64,000 nucleotides of DNA from Sphingorhabdus sp. EL138 (GTDB lineage Bacteria > Pseudomonadota > Alphaproteobacteria > Sphingomonadales > Sphingomonadaceae). Shown piece by piece: positions 46,258-56,300 of this stretch. The notes below the pieces were generated by a model that was not told where the DNA came from, made no database searches, and saw only the letters and a program-made list of their open reading frames with translations. Positions within the stretch are counted from its first letter, which is position 1. Each line of letters opens with the position of its first letter. The stretch lies in assembly GCF_900258045.1 (NCBI RefSeq), contig NZ_OGVD01000002.1:1-64000 (forward strand), in the 5' to 3' direction. A program made the position numbers and the translations under genes.

Positions 46258-47160
46258 ATGACGAAACCGACCTTTATCGCAATTGACTGGGGTACCAGCA
46301 ACGCACGGTTCGCGCTTGTTGATGAAAACGGCGCGATGCTGGAAGAGAAACAGGGACAGGGCATAGCAAAGATTGATGGCGCGGCTGCCATTGAGTTTAC
46401 ATGCTTTGAAGCGATTGCCGATTGGATCACATTGCATCCGGCGCTGCCGGTTTTGATGGCTGGAATGGTCGGGTCGAATATTGGCTGGCGTGAAGCCGCT
46501 TATGTTGAAACGCCCGCTTCGATCCGGAAAATCATATCGGCCGCTAACCTGTTCGAAGCACGAGGCACAAGATTTGCAATCCTTCCGGGTGTGAAGACAG
46601 AGCGGCAAGCCGATGGCCTGCCAGATCTGATGCGCGGCGAAGAAACGCAAATAATCGGCACCGCAAAAGATGGCCTGATATGCTTGCCGGGCACCCATTC
46701 GAAATGGGTGCGCCTGACGGACGGAGAGATTGCGGCTTTTCATACTGCGCAAACCGGTGAGCTGCTGGAATTGCTCGGCAAACACAGTATTTTACTGAAT
46801 CCACGTCGAGCGCCCACGGCGCAGATTGGGCCGTCATTCAAGGACGGCGTAGAAACCGCATGCAGAAACGCGCTGGGACTGGAATCTTTGCTCTTCACCG
46901 TACGTAGCCGGCAAGTGACAAGCGGCCTGCCGGCGGAAGACGCCGACTCCTATCTGGCCGGGTTGGTTATAGGGAGCGAAATTCGTTCTGCTCTTATCTC
47001 GCATGATGGTAGTGAAACAGTGCAGCTTATCGGATCGCCCGGCTTGACGGCGCTTTACGCTGCAGCACTTGATGTTGCGGGAAAACGATCAACGCAGGTG
47101 GACGGACAAACCGCCAGCCTTGCTGGCCTAGCCAGAGCTTATCAGGATATATTTGGATGA
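46258..47160 (+). CDS. dgoK: 2-dehydro-3-deoxygalactonokinase
   Basis: The 300-residue kinase has the phosphate-binding start FIAIDWGTSNARFALVDENG (4-23) and the family stretch LICLPGTHSKWVRL near 140. It phosphorylates 2-keto-3-deoxygalactonate at C6. It lies 4 bp after the dehydratase and overlaps the lactonase gene by 4 bp, so it is translationally coupled. Confidence 0.93.
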   Translation: MTKPTFIAIDWGTSNARFALVDENGAMLEEKQGQGIAKIDGAAAIEFTCFEAIADWITLHPALPVLMAGMVGSNIGWREAAYVETPASIRKIISAANLFEARGTRFAILPGVKTERQADGLPDLMRGEETQIIGTAKDGLICLPGTHSKWVRLTDGEIAAFHTAQTGELLELLGKHSILLNPRRAPTAQIGPSFKDGVETACRNALGLESLLFTVRSRQVTSGLPAEDADSYLAGLVIGSEIRSALISHDGSETVQLIGSPGLTALYAAALDVAGKRSTQVDGQTASLAGLARAYQDIFG

Positions 47161-48044
47161 CCATCAATGATCCAATGAAAGCGCCAGATATCAAAAACCG
47201 GCTTGGGGAATGTGTGATATGGGATGCTCGCGAAAATGCGGTGCTATGGACCGATATTGAATCATCCTTGTTCTGGAAATGGCGTTTCCCGGATGCTGAA
47301 CCGCAAAGCTTCTCCTTGCCTGAGAGACTAGGCAGTTTTGCCCTCACCAAAAAAATGGGGACTTATCTGGGTGCGTTTGAAAGCGGGTTTGCGATGTTCA
47401 CGCCATCCGAAGGAAAGTTTCGGCTGACCGCTCCCGTGTCGGCCGACCAAAAGCACTTGCGAATGAATGACGGGCGCGTGGATCGTCAGGGCCGGTTCTG
47501 GGCCGCGACCATGGCAGAACAGGATCCCGTCGACGATGAACCCTGGGGGACCCTGTGGTGCTATGATCATGGCGAGACTACGCCAAGTCTGTCGGGTTTC
47601 AAAATACCGAACAGCCTGTGCTGGAGCCAGAATGGCCGGGTCATGTACTTCGCCGATTCCCCGCAAAACACCATTTGGCGCTATGCCTTCGATCAGGAAA
47701 AGGGACCGATTGGCGATCCCGAGATATTTGCAAAGACCGAGAAAGGCGTTCATCCTGATGGCAGCCTGATCGATAGCGAAAACCATTTGTGGAATGCGCA
47801 ATGGGGCGCAGGTGAAGTGGTCAGATACCGGCCTGATGGAAGCATCGAGCGGCGAATAGAACTGCCAGTCAGCCAGCCCAGTTGCGTGGCCTTTGGCGGC
47901 CCGGATCTCGATATATTATTCATCACAACAGCGCGTGTTGATCTCAGCGAAGAACAGCTTGCGGATCAACCGCTTGCTGGTTCATTATTCGCCTATGAGA
48001 CTGATATAAAAGGCCTTCCGGAGATGATTTGCCAATCCGTTTGA
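47157..48044 (+). CDS. SMP-30/gluconolactonase-type lactonase (probable galactonolactonase)
   Basis: The 295-residue six-bladed propeller protein has the metal-ligand segments of the SMP-30/LRE family: LGECVIWD near 18, RMNDGRVDRQGRFW near 103, IPNSLCWS near 148 and HPDGSLID near 198. Coming after the galactose dehydrogenase step, the natural substrate is D-galactono-lactone. It overlaps dgoK by 4 bp. Confidence 0.9.
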   Translation: MTINDPMKAPDIKNRLGECVIWDARENAVLWTDIESSLFWKWRFPDAEPQSFSLPERLGSFALTKKMGTYLGAFESGFAMFTPSEGKFRLTAPVSADQKHLRMNDGRVDRQGRFWAATMAEQDPVDDEPWGTLWCYDHGETTPSLSGFKIPNSLCWSQNGRVMYFADSPQNTIWRYAFDQEKGPIGDPEIFAKTEKGVHPDGSLIDSENHLWNAQWGAGEVVRYRPDGSIERRIELPVSQPSCVAFGGPDLDILFITTARVDLSEEQLADQPLAGSLFAYETDIKGLPEMICQSV

Positions 48045-48136
48045 TATTGCCTGCTATCGTCAAAGGTACAGATGACACTTGCAACAGATAAGCAGGACCC
48101 GCAAAGATAGTGTCTCAGGAGGAAGGAACCAGAACT

Positions 48137-48853
48137 GTGGCCCGAACGCCAAAAGGGAATCTGACCGATCATGTGGCGACATCGCTGGGCCAGTCTATCG
48201 TGTCCGGCGAATATGTCCCAGGTTCGGTTTTCCAGATCAATGATCTGTGCGAAACTTTTGACGCCAGCCGCACGGTCATGCGGGAAGCGGTAAAGGCGCT
48301 TACCGCCAAAGGTCTGGTAACCTCCCGCGCCAGTGTGGGCAGCATTGTCCAGAAAGAAGAGAGCTGGAACCTGTCTGATCCGGATGTGCTGGACTGGTTT
48401 CTGCACGTAAAGGGCAATACCGTACCGCTGATTCGGGAGTTTATGGAATTTCGCCTAGCGATTGAGCCCATGGCGGCCATGCTGGCGGCGGAACGTGGTG
48501 ACAAGGTCGCTATCGATAAAATATATACAGCGCTCGACCGCATGAAAGCCGCCAAAAACGGCGAAGATGATGCGCTAGCCGCGGATATAGAATTTCACGT
48601 CGCCATTTTGCATGCGAGCGGTAATCGCTTTTATATCAACATGCGGCATACCGTTGATGTGGCCCTGAACATCTCGATCCGCGTTACCAACCGTTCAAAA
48701 GGCGTGTCCCGGGCCAGCGTGTCAGATCATGCCAAAATAGCAGATGCAATTCAGGCCGGTGATGGCGAGACCGCGAAACTTGCAATGCAAAATCTTATCA
48801 TGGAGGCGCAGCAGCTATTGCAGGGCAAGGTTCCCGCTTTGGAAAGCATTTAG
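48137..48853 (+). CDS. GntR/FadR-family transcriptional regulator (DgoR-like)
   Basis: The protein is 238 residues from GTG 48137. The start is chosen because a strong AGGAGGAAGGA lies just upstream; an earlier GTG at 48110 would place that site inside the gene. An N-terminal winged helix (about 8-75, with FDASRTVMREAVKALTAKGLVTSR) is followed by an all-helical FCD domain with metal-ligand-type residues (EFHVAILHASGN). It sits at the end of the galactonate operon and is the likely reader of the palindromes at 44438-44453 and 51056-51071. Inducer is probably a galactonate-related acid (inference). Confidence 0.9.
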   Translation: MARTPKGNLTDHVATSLGQSIVSGEYVPGSVFQINDLCETFDASRTVMREAVKALTAKGLVTSRASVGSIVQKEESWNLSDPDVLDWFLHVKGNTVPLIREFMEFRLAIEPMAAMLAAERGDKVAIDKIYTALDRMKAAKNGEDDALAADIEFHVAILHASGNRFYINMRHTVDVALNISIRVTNRSKGVSRASVSDHAKIADAIQAGDGETAKLAMQNLIMEAQQLLQGKVPALESI

Positions 48854-49483
48854 TCAGCGCAGCATATCAGCAAAAGCTTTTGCGCTGGCTCCGACTTTGG
48901 CAGCGCTATCCCCTGCGCGGTATATCGATCCGCCAATGCCAAATCCTGTCGCACCGGCATCACGATAAACCTGCAGGTTGTCAGTGGTGACGCCGCCAAC
49001 GACAAGCATTCTGGCTGCAGGTGGGAGCACGGCCCGCATCGCTTTGACCCCGGCAGGTGGTACAAGTTCTCCGGGGAACAATTTCACCGCATGAGCCCCG
49101 GCATCCAGCGCATCAAAGGCCTCGCTGGGTGTCAGGCAGCCCGGCGTGGAAATCATGCCACCAGCGACGGTCGCCTCGATAACCTCTGACCTCATATTGG
49201 GTGAGACGATCAACTGACTCCCAGCATCTTTGCAGCGCTGAACATCCACGGTGTTGAGAACGGTGCCGGCACCAACTATGGCACGATTGGCAAAACAACG
49301 CGCCATTATCTCAATTGATGCAAACGGGTCAGGCGAATTGAGCGGTACTTCCAATATCGTGATGCCCGCAGCGATAATAGCCTCGCCGATGGCCTCAATC
49401 TCGTCCGGTCGGACACCGCGCAGGATAGCGACCACCGGCATGGCGGAAAGCCTGCTTTCAAACACGTCGGTTAAATCTGTCAT
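48854..49483 (-). CDS. dgoA: 2-dehydro-3-deoxy-6-phosphogalactonate aldolase
   Basis: The 209-residue KDPG/KDPGal-class aldolase has Glu45 (LEVPLNS), the Schiff-base Lys134 (AVKLFPGE) and an early Arg22 (LRGVRP). It splits KDPGal into pyruvate and glyceraldehyde-3-phosphate, the last step of the pathway. It is convergent with and abuts the regulator gene, and lies 29 bp after the SGLT gene in the same direction, so both are transcribed from the 51056-51071 region. Confidence 0.93.
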   Translation of the reverse strand: MTDLTDVFESRLSAMPVVAILRGVRPDEIEAIGEAIIAAGITILEVPLNSPDPFASIEIMARCFANRAIVGAGTVLNTVDVQRCKDAGSQLIVSPNMRSEVIEATVAGGMISTPGCLTPSEAFDALDAGAHAVKLFPGELVPPAGVKAMRAVLPPAARMLVVGGVTTDNLQVYRDAGATGFGIGGSIYRAGDSAAKVGASAKAFADMLR

Positions 49484-49512
49484 CTCGCTGCCTCGCAGAG
49501 CAAATGGATAAT

Positions 49513-51036
49513 TCAGGCTGCCTCAGCCGCGCGCTGCGCTTTGCCCTCGCTGCTGAAGATAAAGACCGCACGGTTACCGAAAAGCAACCGGTTTACTGCC
49601 AAAGCAAATATCACTGATGTCACCAGCACCACGACCATGACATCAATATAATGCAGCCATGGAATACCGATATACTGGTAAACTGTCTCGCCTTCATAAA
49701 TCAGACCGGGTTTGTACAGGACAAAATTATGGAAGGCGTAGAGCGCGAAGCCCCACAAGAGTCCCGCGATTGCCGCACGCGCATCGACATGCCGGAACAA
49801 CAGGCCAACAATGAAGGTCGAAAGGATTGGCATGGAAAGCAAGCCGTTCAGCTCTTGCAGCAAATTGATGATGCTTTCGGCACTGGCAAATAGCGGCACC
49901 AGCGCAATGGCAACCAGTGATGCACCAACGCCGACGATCTGGTTGATCCGCCCGGCATTGGCTTTCGGATTGATAAACTGACGGTGAAAATCAATTGTGT
50001 ATAAAGTGGTAGTGGCGTTGAGCACGGCGGAAAAGGTCGTTAGCACAGCCGCCGCGATCATCGCCGCGAATAGTCCGCTGGTCCAGCTGGGCAGTACCTG
50101 AGCTACCAGCATGCCATAAGCGCGGTCGCCGACATCTCCGAACAGTTTGAATGCGACGACGCCGGGCACGACGACGATCGCGGGTATGATCAGAAAGCGG
50201 ATCAAGGCCGCTGCCATCACGCCCTTTTGAGCCTCCTTGACGGTGGGCGCGGCCAATGCCTTTTGGGTGATATTCTGATTGGTGCTCCAATAGAAAATCT
50301 GGATGAAAATCATCCCGGTGAAAAGCGTATGAAAGGGAATGGGCGAGTCATTCGACCCGATCATCGTAATTCGCTCTCGCGGCACGTCGGTGACAATGTC
50401 GAAATTGACGGCCTGAAGCGCGAGGAAGACCACGACGAGCGCCAGCCCCAAAATACCCACGCCGCTATAGGTGTCGAGCACCGCTACGGCGCGCAGGCCG
50501 CCTAATATGGCATAAGCGGCCCCGACAGCCGCGAAAACGGCGGCGATCACTGTGAGAGGAATATTAACGCCAAATAGCGACTGCATGAATAATGCGCCGC
50601 TATAAATCACTGCGGGCAGATAGATCACGACATTTCCGATCAGGAACAACGCGGAAATTGTCGTGCGGATGTTACGCTTGTTATAACGCTTTTCGAGCAG
50701 TTCGGTAACGGTCGTACAGTTATTGCGATAATAGATGGGGACAAAGACAAAGGCCAAAATCGTCAAGCCGACAATGGCGGAAAGCTCCCACCATGCGAGC
50801 AGCAACATTTGATTGCCATTCATTCCGACAAGCTGGTCGGTTGACAGGTTTGTCAATGTGATCGCACCAGCAACGAAGAACCAGCTCAGGCCTCCACCGG
50901 CAAGAAAAACATCCTTGGCGGAGCCGTCCCGGCCGGCACCCTTGCCGCGCACTTTCAGATAGGTGAACAGGCCCAGCAAGACCATGATTCCCAAAAATAC
51001 GCCGATCTGGACTGCCGACACTCCCCCACTATTCAT
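49513..51036 (-). CDS. SLC5-type sodium/sugar symporter
   Basis: The protein is 507 residues from ATG 51036 (GGGAGAG 8 bp upstream); a longer open frame would overlap the alpha-galactosidase gene. It has about 14 membrane helices with SGLT features: NLSTDQLVGMNGNQM, the RYNKRNIRTT loop and FYWSTNQNITQKALAAP. It takes up a sugar with sodium, here galactose or an alpha-galactoside. It is divergent from the alpha-galactosidase gene, sharing a 16-bp palindrome, and is followed by dgoA. Confidence 0.93.
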   Translation of the reverse strand: MNSGGVSAVQIGVFLGIMVLLGLFTYLKVRGKGAGRDGSAKDVFLAGGGLSWFFVAGAITLTNLSTDQLVGMNGNQMLLLAWWELSAIVGLTILAFVFVPIYYRNNCTTVTELLEKRYNKRNIRTTISALFLIGNVVIYLPAVIYSGALFMQSLFGVNIPLTVIAAVFAAVGAAYAILGGLRAVAVLDTYSGVGILGLALVVVFLALQAVNFDIVTDVPRERITMIGSNDSPIPFHTLFTGMIFIQIFYWSTNQNITQKALAAPTVKEAQKGVMAAALIRFLIIPAIVVVPGVVAFKLFGDVGDRAYGMLVAQVLPSWTSGLFAAMIAAAVLTTFSAVLNATTTLYTIDFHRQFINPKANAGRINQIVGVGASLVAIALVPLFASAESIINLLQELNGLLSMPILSTFIVGLLFRHVDARAAIAGLLWGFALYAFHNFVLYKPGLIYEGETVYQYIGIPWLHYIDVMVVVLVTSVIFALAVNRLLFGNRAVFIFSSEGKAQRAAEAA

Positions 51037-51055
51037 CGTCAAACTCTCCCGATTC

Positions 51056-51071
51056 ATACTATTAATAGTAT
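51056..51071. promoter_or_regulatory. Perfect 16-bp palindrome between SGLT and alpha-galactosidase genes
   Basis: ATACTATTAATAGTAT is an exact palindrome in the 48 bp separating the two starts. With 44438-44453 it gives the consensus ATNNTATYAATANNAT. It is well placed to control both divergent genes at once, probably by the GntR regulator at 48137. Confidence 0.78.
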
Positions 51072-51084
51072 TTTTTGGCGACGC

Positions 51085-53301
51085 ATGCCAGAACGGTTTT
51101 CCTTTTTGCAAAAAAGAAAATTCTATTACGAACAGACCATGGCCGGAGAAATGCAAATCAATAATCGCGAAGACATGGTCCGTTTTGATGCGGGTGACAT
51201 GTCTTTCATTCTCTCCTGTACCACCGGGGAACCGCCTTTTGTGATATATTGGGGGCCCCGGCTTGCCACTGATACGCCAGATAAGGAGGTCGCTCTTCTG
51301 CACATGCGGCAAAGCGCACACGGGATAGAAGATAGTATTTTACAGCCCTCTTTGGCGATGGAACCTGGTATCGGATATACCGGGTCAAGCGGTTTTTCCG
51401 CCCATCGCGAGGGTAGTGATTGGGGTAGCCGGTTTGTCGTTTCGCAAGTCGAACAGACATCGACCGGCTGCCGGGTGGGTTGCTTGGACGAGCGGACTGC
51501 TATCACACTGGACTATGATATCGCCTTTAGCAGCGACACCGGACTGCTAACCTTTTCGTCGATGATCACCAATCGCGGAGATCAGTCGCTCAACCTGATA
51601 GACATGGCAACCATCTGTTTGCCGATACCTCAGCATATGACGGATATAATCGGCTTTACCGGTCGCTGGGCTCGCGAATTTCAGATGGAGCGGATCAACC
51701 GTTTTGCCGGTTCTTATGTGCGAGAGAACCGTCGGGGCAGAACTTCTCATGACTGTTTTCCTGCACTTATCCTGTGCGATGATAAGACAAGCGAACAAGC
51801 CGGTGAAGCCTATGGTTTGCATCTGGCATGGAGCGGCAATAGCCGGATGCGCGTTGACAGCAATGGTGACGGGCGTGTTTTTGCCTCCATGGGTGCATTG
51901 TTGTTCCCGGGTGAAATCGTTCTGGAACCGGGTAGAAGTTTCAAAAGTCCGGAAGTGATCGGCGCCTTTTCATCTTCCGGCCTCTCCGCATTAAGTCGCC
52001 AGTTTCATGATCATGTGCGCCATACCCTGCTGCGCCCCTCGACGCGGTCACGCGCGCGGCTGGTCCATTATAACAGTTGGGAAGCGGTCTATTTCGATCA
52101 TGATCTGGAGCGGCTAAAGGCTTTGGCATCGCGCGCTGCCGATATTGGTGTCGAGCGTTTTGTCCTCGATGACGGCTGGTTTGGCGCGCGGCGCAATGAT
52201 CGGGCCGGACTGGGTGACTGGTATGTTTCCGATGCAGTCTACCCCGATGGACTGAAACCGCTGATTGACCATGTCACAGGTCTCGGCATGGAAATGGGCA
52301 TCTGGTTCGAACCGGAAATGGTCAATCCCGACAGCGATCTGTTTCGCACTCACCCTGACTGGATACTGACACTCGATTGTGTCGATCAGGTGTCGTTTCG
52401 CAATCAATATGTGCTGGATATATCGCGGCAGGAAGTATCTGATCATCTGTTCGAACGGGTCAGCGCGATATTGTCCGATCATGACATCGGTTATGTGAAG
52501 TGGGATATGAACCGCGATCTGAACCACCCGGGTAATGACCAGGGCTTTGCCAGAGCGCATGCGCATGTGCTGGCACTTTGGGCCCTGATTGATCGCTTGC
52601 GCGATGCTCATCCGGACGTTGAGTTTGAAAGCTGTTCCTCCGGCGGCGGACGAGCTGATTTCGGGATGTTGGCCCGTACCGATCGTATCTGGACGTCCGA
52701 CAGCAACGATGCGCTTGATCGTCAGGCCATCCAGCGCGGTGCATCGCATTTTCTGCCGCTTAGCGTAATGGGTGCCCATGTTGGCCCCCGCCACTGCCAT
52801 ATTACGGGGCGGACCTTGTCGATGGCGATGCGTGCGGGCACTGCGTTAATGGGGCATATGGGGCTGGAGCTGAATTTGCTGGAAGAATCAGCCGACGAGT
52901 TGGATGAGCTCAAAACCGCTATTGCCCTTTACAAAACCCACCGCGCGCTGTTGCACGCCGGTGATTTTTACAGGATCGACAGCGCGGAATATCTTAACAT
53001 CATCGGTGTGGTTGCACAGGACAAGTCCGAGGCGCTTTATTCTGTCACCTATCTGACAGGACATATCCCCGCATTACCTAGCCGGTTGCATCTGGTCGGA
53101 CTTGATCTGAAAGCCTCTTATCGGATGCGCCAGGTTTGGCCACAAAACTGGGTCAGCGAAAAATCGCCGTCCATTGTTGAGGCCATGGATTTGGCAGGCG
53201 CAGGAACGGTGGTTTCGGGAGAGGCTTTGATGAAAGCAGGAATACAGCTGCCGGTTGCACCACCAGAGACGACGCTGCTGTTTTACCTGTGCACCGATTA
53301 A
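51085..53301 (+). CDS. Alpha-galactosidase, glycoside hydrolase family 36
   Basis: The 738-residue protein has the GH36 layout: N-terminal beta domain and a central barrel with VLDDGWFGARR, the WFEPEMVNP block, nucleophile Asp474 in YVKWDMNRD and acid/base Asp539 in IWTSDSNDA. It releases galactose from alpha-galactosides such as melibiose or raffinose. No signal peptide is visible, so it is likely cytoplasmic. The ATG at 51085 is only 14 bp from the palindrome and has a weak ribosome site. Starts at 51139 or 51151 are possible and would remove a poorly conserved N-terminal tail. Confidence 0.93.
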   Translation: MPERFSFLQKRKFYYEQTMAGEMQINNREDMVRFDAGDMSFILSCTTGEPPFVIYWGPRLATDTPDKEVALLHMRQSAHGIEDSILQPSLAMEPGIGYTGSSGFSAHREGSDWGSRFVVSQVEQTSTGCRVGCLDERTAITLDYDIAFSSDTGLLTFSSMITNRGDQSLNLIDMATICLPIPQHMTDIIGFTGRWAREFQMERINRFAGSYVRENRRGRTSHDCFPALILCDDKTSEQAGEAYGLHLAWSGNSRMRVDSNGDGRVFASMGALLFPGEIVLEPGRSFKSPEVIGAFSSSGLSALSRQFHDHVRHTLLRPSTRSRARLVHYNSWEAVYFDHDLERLKALASRAADIGVERFVLDDGWFGARRNDRAGLGDWYVSDAVYPDGLKPLIDHVTGLGMEMGIWFEPEMVNPDSDLFRTHPDWILTLDCVDQVSFRNQYVLDISRQEVSDHLFERVSAILSDHDIGYVKWDMNRDLNHPGNDQGFARAHAHVLALWALIDRLRDAHPDVEFESCSSGGGRADFGMLARTDRIWTSDSNDALDRQAIQRGASHFLPLSVMGAHVGPRHCHITGRTLSMAMRAGTALMGHMGLELNLLEESADELDELKTAIALYKTHRALLHAGDFYRIDSAEYLNIIGVVAQDKSEALYSVTYLTGHIPALPSRLHLVGLDLKASYRMRQVWPQNWVSEKSPSIVEAMDLAGAGTVVSGEALMKAGIQLPVAPPETTLLFYLCTD

Positions 53302-53330
53302 GTCTGTGGGTTAGCTTGTCGCCGCAGCAA

Positions 53331-53356
53331 CAAAGGCCGCCAGATGGCGGCCTTTG
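53331..53356. terminator. Bidirectional terminator between alpha-galactosidase and TonB receptor
   Basis: CAAAGGCCGCC, loop AGAT and GGCGGCCTTTG form a perfect 11-bp stem in the 79 bp between two convergent genes. Short T-runs flank the stem on both strands. Confidence 0.88.
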
Positions 53357-53380
53357 TCGTTCAAATATGATTGCTGTCGA

Positions 53381-56300
53381 CTATAAGTCCACTTCGACAC
53401 CGGCATAGAAGAAACGCCCGGTATTGGTGAAAATACCACCGCCTTGGCTGGTGCCGTCCAGATCCAGCGGCGGGAGACGGTCAAAGACATTGTCGATGCC
53501 GGCGTAAAAACGGAAGCGCTCATCCACGTCCATGCCCAATCGGATATCGTGATAGAACACGTCCGGATAGAATACTTGCGGAAAAGCGTCCGGATCCCGC
53601 GGCGGTTCTCCATTGAAGGAATTTTGGGTCTCATATTCGGTAGCGATGGTCTGTTTGCCAATATAGCGCAAATCATACGAGACATCGAAATCACCGAAAT
53701 CAAGCGCGACGCGGAATGTGCTTGTCCATTCCGGATCGCCCAGTTCGCTCTTTAACCGATCAGCAAAATCTGGCTGGGTGATGTCGGTGAACTGGGTCCG
53801 GTCAATGAGATAGCTTGTCAACCACCGCGTGCTGAGCTGTACGCCGTCAAATATCTCTCCAGTGTAAGAAATGTCAAAATCGATACCCGACGTTTCGAGT
53901 CTGGCGAAGTTAAATGGTCCGGCGCGGAAGGAATCCCCTATAACAGGTAGACTGATGACATCGGCACCGATCCTGCGATCCGATTGTCCGGTAAATGTAC
54001 CATCGGGCCGCCGTGAAATCGCATCACAGAACGGATTGTCGATACCGCCGGGATTATCATAGCATTGATTGACGATTGTCTGCCCGAGCAACGTAAAAAT
54101 CACATCTTTCACGGTGATGTCATAATAGTCGACAGCAACGGTCAGGCCTGGCGCAAAATTCGGTTGATAGACGGCTCCGATGGTGAGGCTTTCCCCGCGT
54201 TCCTCTGTCACATTGGGGTTACCAGCATTCAGGCCCCGAACCCCGGAATTGGGTATGTTTGTAAATGGCGTGACGCCGTCGGGGTTAAATGCGGGCACAT
54301 TCGGATCCGCCAGGCAATTCGCTCGGCGATTGGGGTTGTTTTCAATATTCTGCGCGCTGCACGGGTCCTGAAAATTGTTGGCAAAGGTCTGTGACCCCGC
54401 ATCAAACTGATCCGATAGCGTCGGTGCACGGACAGACTCGGCATAACCGACGCGCAGCCGAAGATCACTGATCGGCGCATAGGTACCGGAGAGGTTGTAA
54501 GCAAATACTGTACCGACCGCTCCTTTATAGTCGGAAACCCGGCCAGCGGCCTGGAGCGTCAGCTCTTCGGCGAATGGCACATCGGCAAGAATAGGAAAGT
54601 TTATTTCGCCATAGGCTTCCCAGACCTCTGCGGCCGGCGGATCGAACTCAGCGATTGCGTTCAGGAAGGTCGCTCCGCTTTCTGTCACATCATCAAATTT
54701 TGAAAATGCCGTATCACGTCGATATTCGCCGCCAATGACAAAACTGACCGGTCCGCCGGGCAGCTCAAACAAATCGGACGTGTCGCCTGCTACAAAGGCT
54801 GTTGCGCTATATTGTTCAGCCTTTTCATCGCGTGAGGACGTAAAGAGAAAATAGTCTTTCGATGCCTGCGAAACATTGTTCACACCGAACAGATTGGCTG
54901 GCGCACATGCTGGATCGTCATTGGTCGGATCGGCATCGGCATTAATAGCGCACACAATGTCGCCACTTGCATTGCGCACTGCATCTCTCGCATTGAAAAA
55001 TTCGTTTATGAGAATATTGCCTCTGGTTTCGTAGAACGTATCGAGGCGGCCATAGTTAAACGCGACCTCATATTTCCAGTCATCGTTAAAAGTACCGTCG
55101 ACGCCAACTACGATGCGATAGGTTTCGCGTCGGTGATCCTCTCCGCGTCCACCGAAATCAGTATCGAAGCGAAAAGCATTGAAGGTCGTTACCCCATCAG
55201 GTAAACTGGACACCAGAAGGTCACGGCTTTCAGTGTCAAGGAAAGGGTTGTCGATGCTGAACGGGTTGTTGAAGAAGGTTGCCTGCCCTTCCTGGATAGC
55301 ATCAATGCGGACATATTTTGCTTCGATAAAGGGGCGAAATGCATCCGATATTTCATAACTACCCAGGAAATTGACTGCATAGCGCTCCAGGCCGGCTTGC
55401 AATAATCCTGTGTTGTTCAAGGTAGAGCCGAGGCCGCCGACCGCATTGTTCGAACCAACTGGTCGCAGGTCCTGAATAAGAGGGTTGGCAATAAGGCGTC
55501 CATTTTCATTGAAAACAAAAGTTCGGCCCAGTTCGTTATTTCCTCCGCCAGCGGCAAACAAGCCGGTACAGTTGACCGCCCTGCGCCTGTCTATTTGAGC
55601 AAAATCGGGATCCGTAGGGTCCACTGCTTCTGGGCAGCTGGATGTGTAAAGTCCGCCATCCGAGATATTGTTATTGCGGATACCCCTGATAAAAGCCCGA
55701 TCCGGAACGCCATTCCCGGTGCTCGGTTCACCAATTCGGTCTTCGACAATCTGGAATTGATTACGACCAGAAAACGCCCCCGTTAAATTGTCTCGTTGTC
55801 GGTTGAAGAGCGGGTCTGAATTGGCATATTCCAGTGCTATGGCAACATTGCCGCGTTCATCTCCGAAATTCTCACCAATTGTCAGGCTCGCAAATTGCGA
55901 TGCTCGGTCTCCTTCGCTGGAAATGCCGGACTGTCCACGAAAACGGATGCCTTCAAAGTCGCGTTTCAAAACAAAGTTGACGACACCAGCGACAGCATCG
56001 GCGCCATAAATGGCCGAATTGCCGCCAGTCACAATGTCCACACGTTCCACCAAATCGGTCGGGATCGTATTTACGTCGACCCTAAAATCGCCAGGCGATG
56101 CCGTAACATGACGGCGCCCGTTGACCAGCACCAGGGTCCTGAGTGTTCCAAGGCCGCGAAGATCGAGCAAGTTGAGTCCGGCTGTACCAATGAATCGTGT
56201 AGAATTGCCTTGGCTGAATGTTGAACGCAGTGCTGGCAGTTCATTGAGGGCATCGCCCAGGGAGACATTGCCAGTGGCCACCAAATCTTCAATCTCGACG

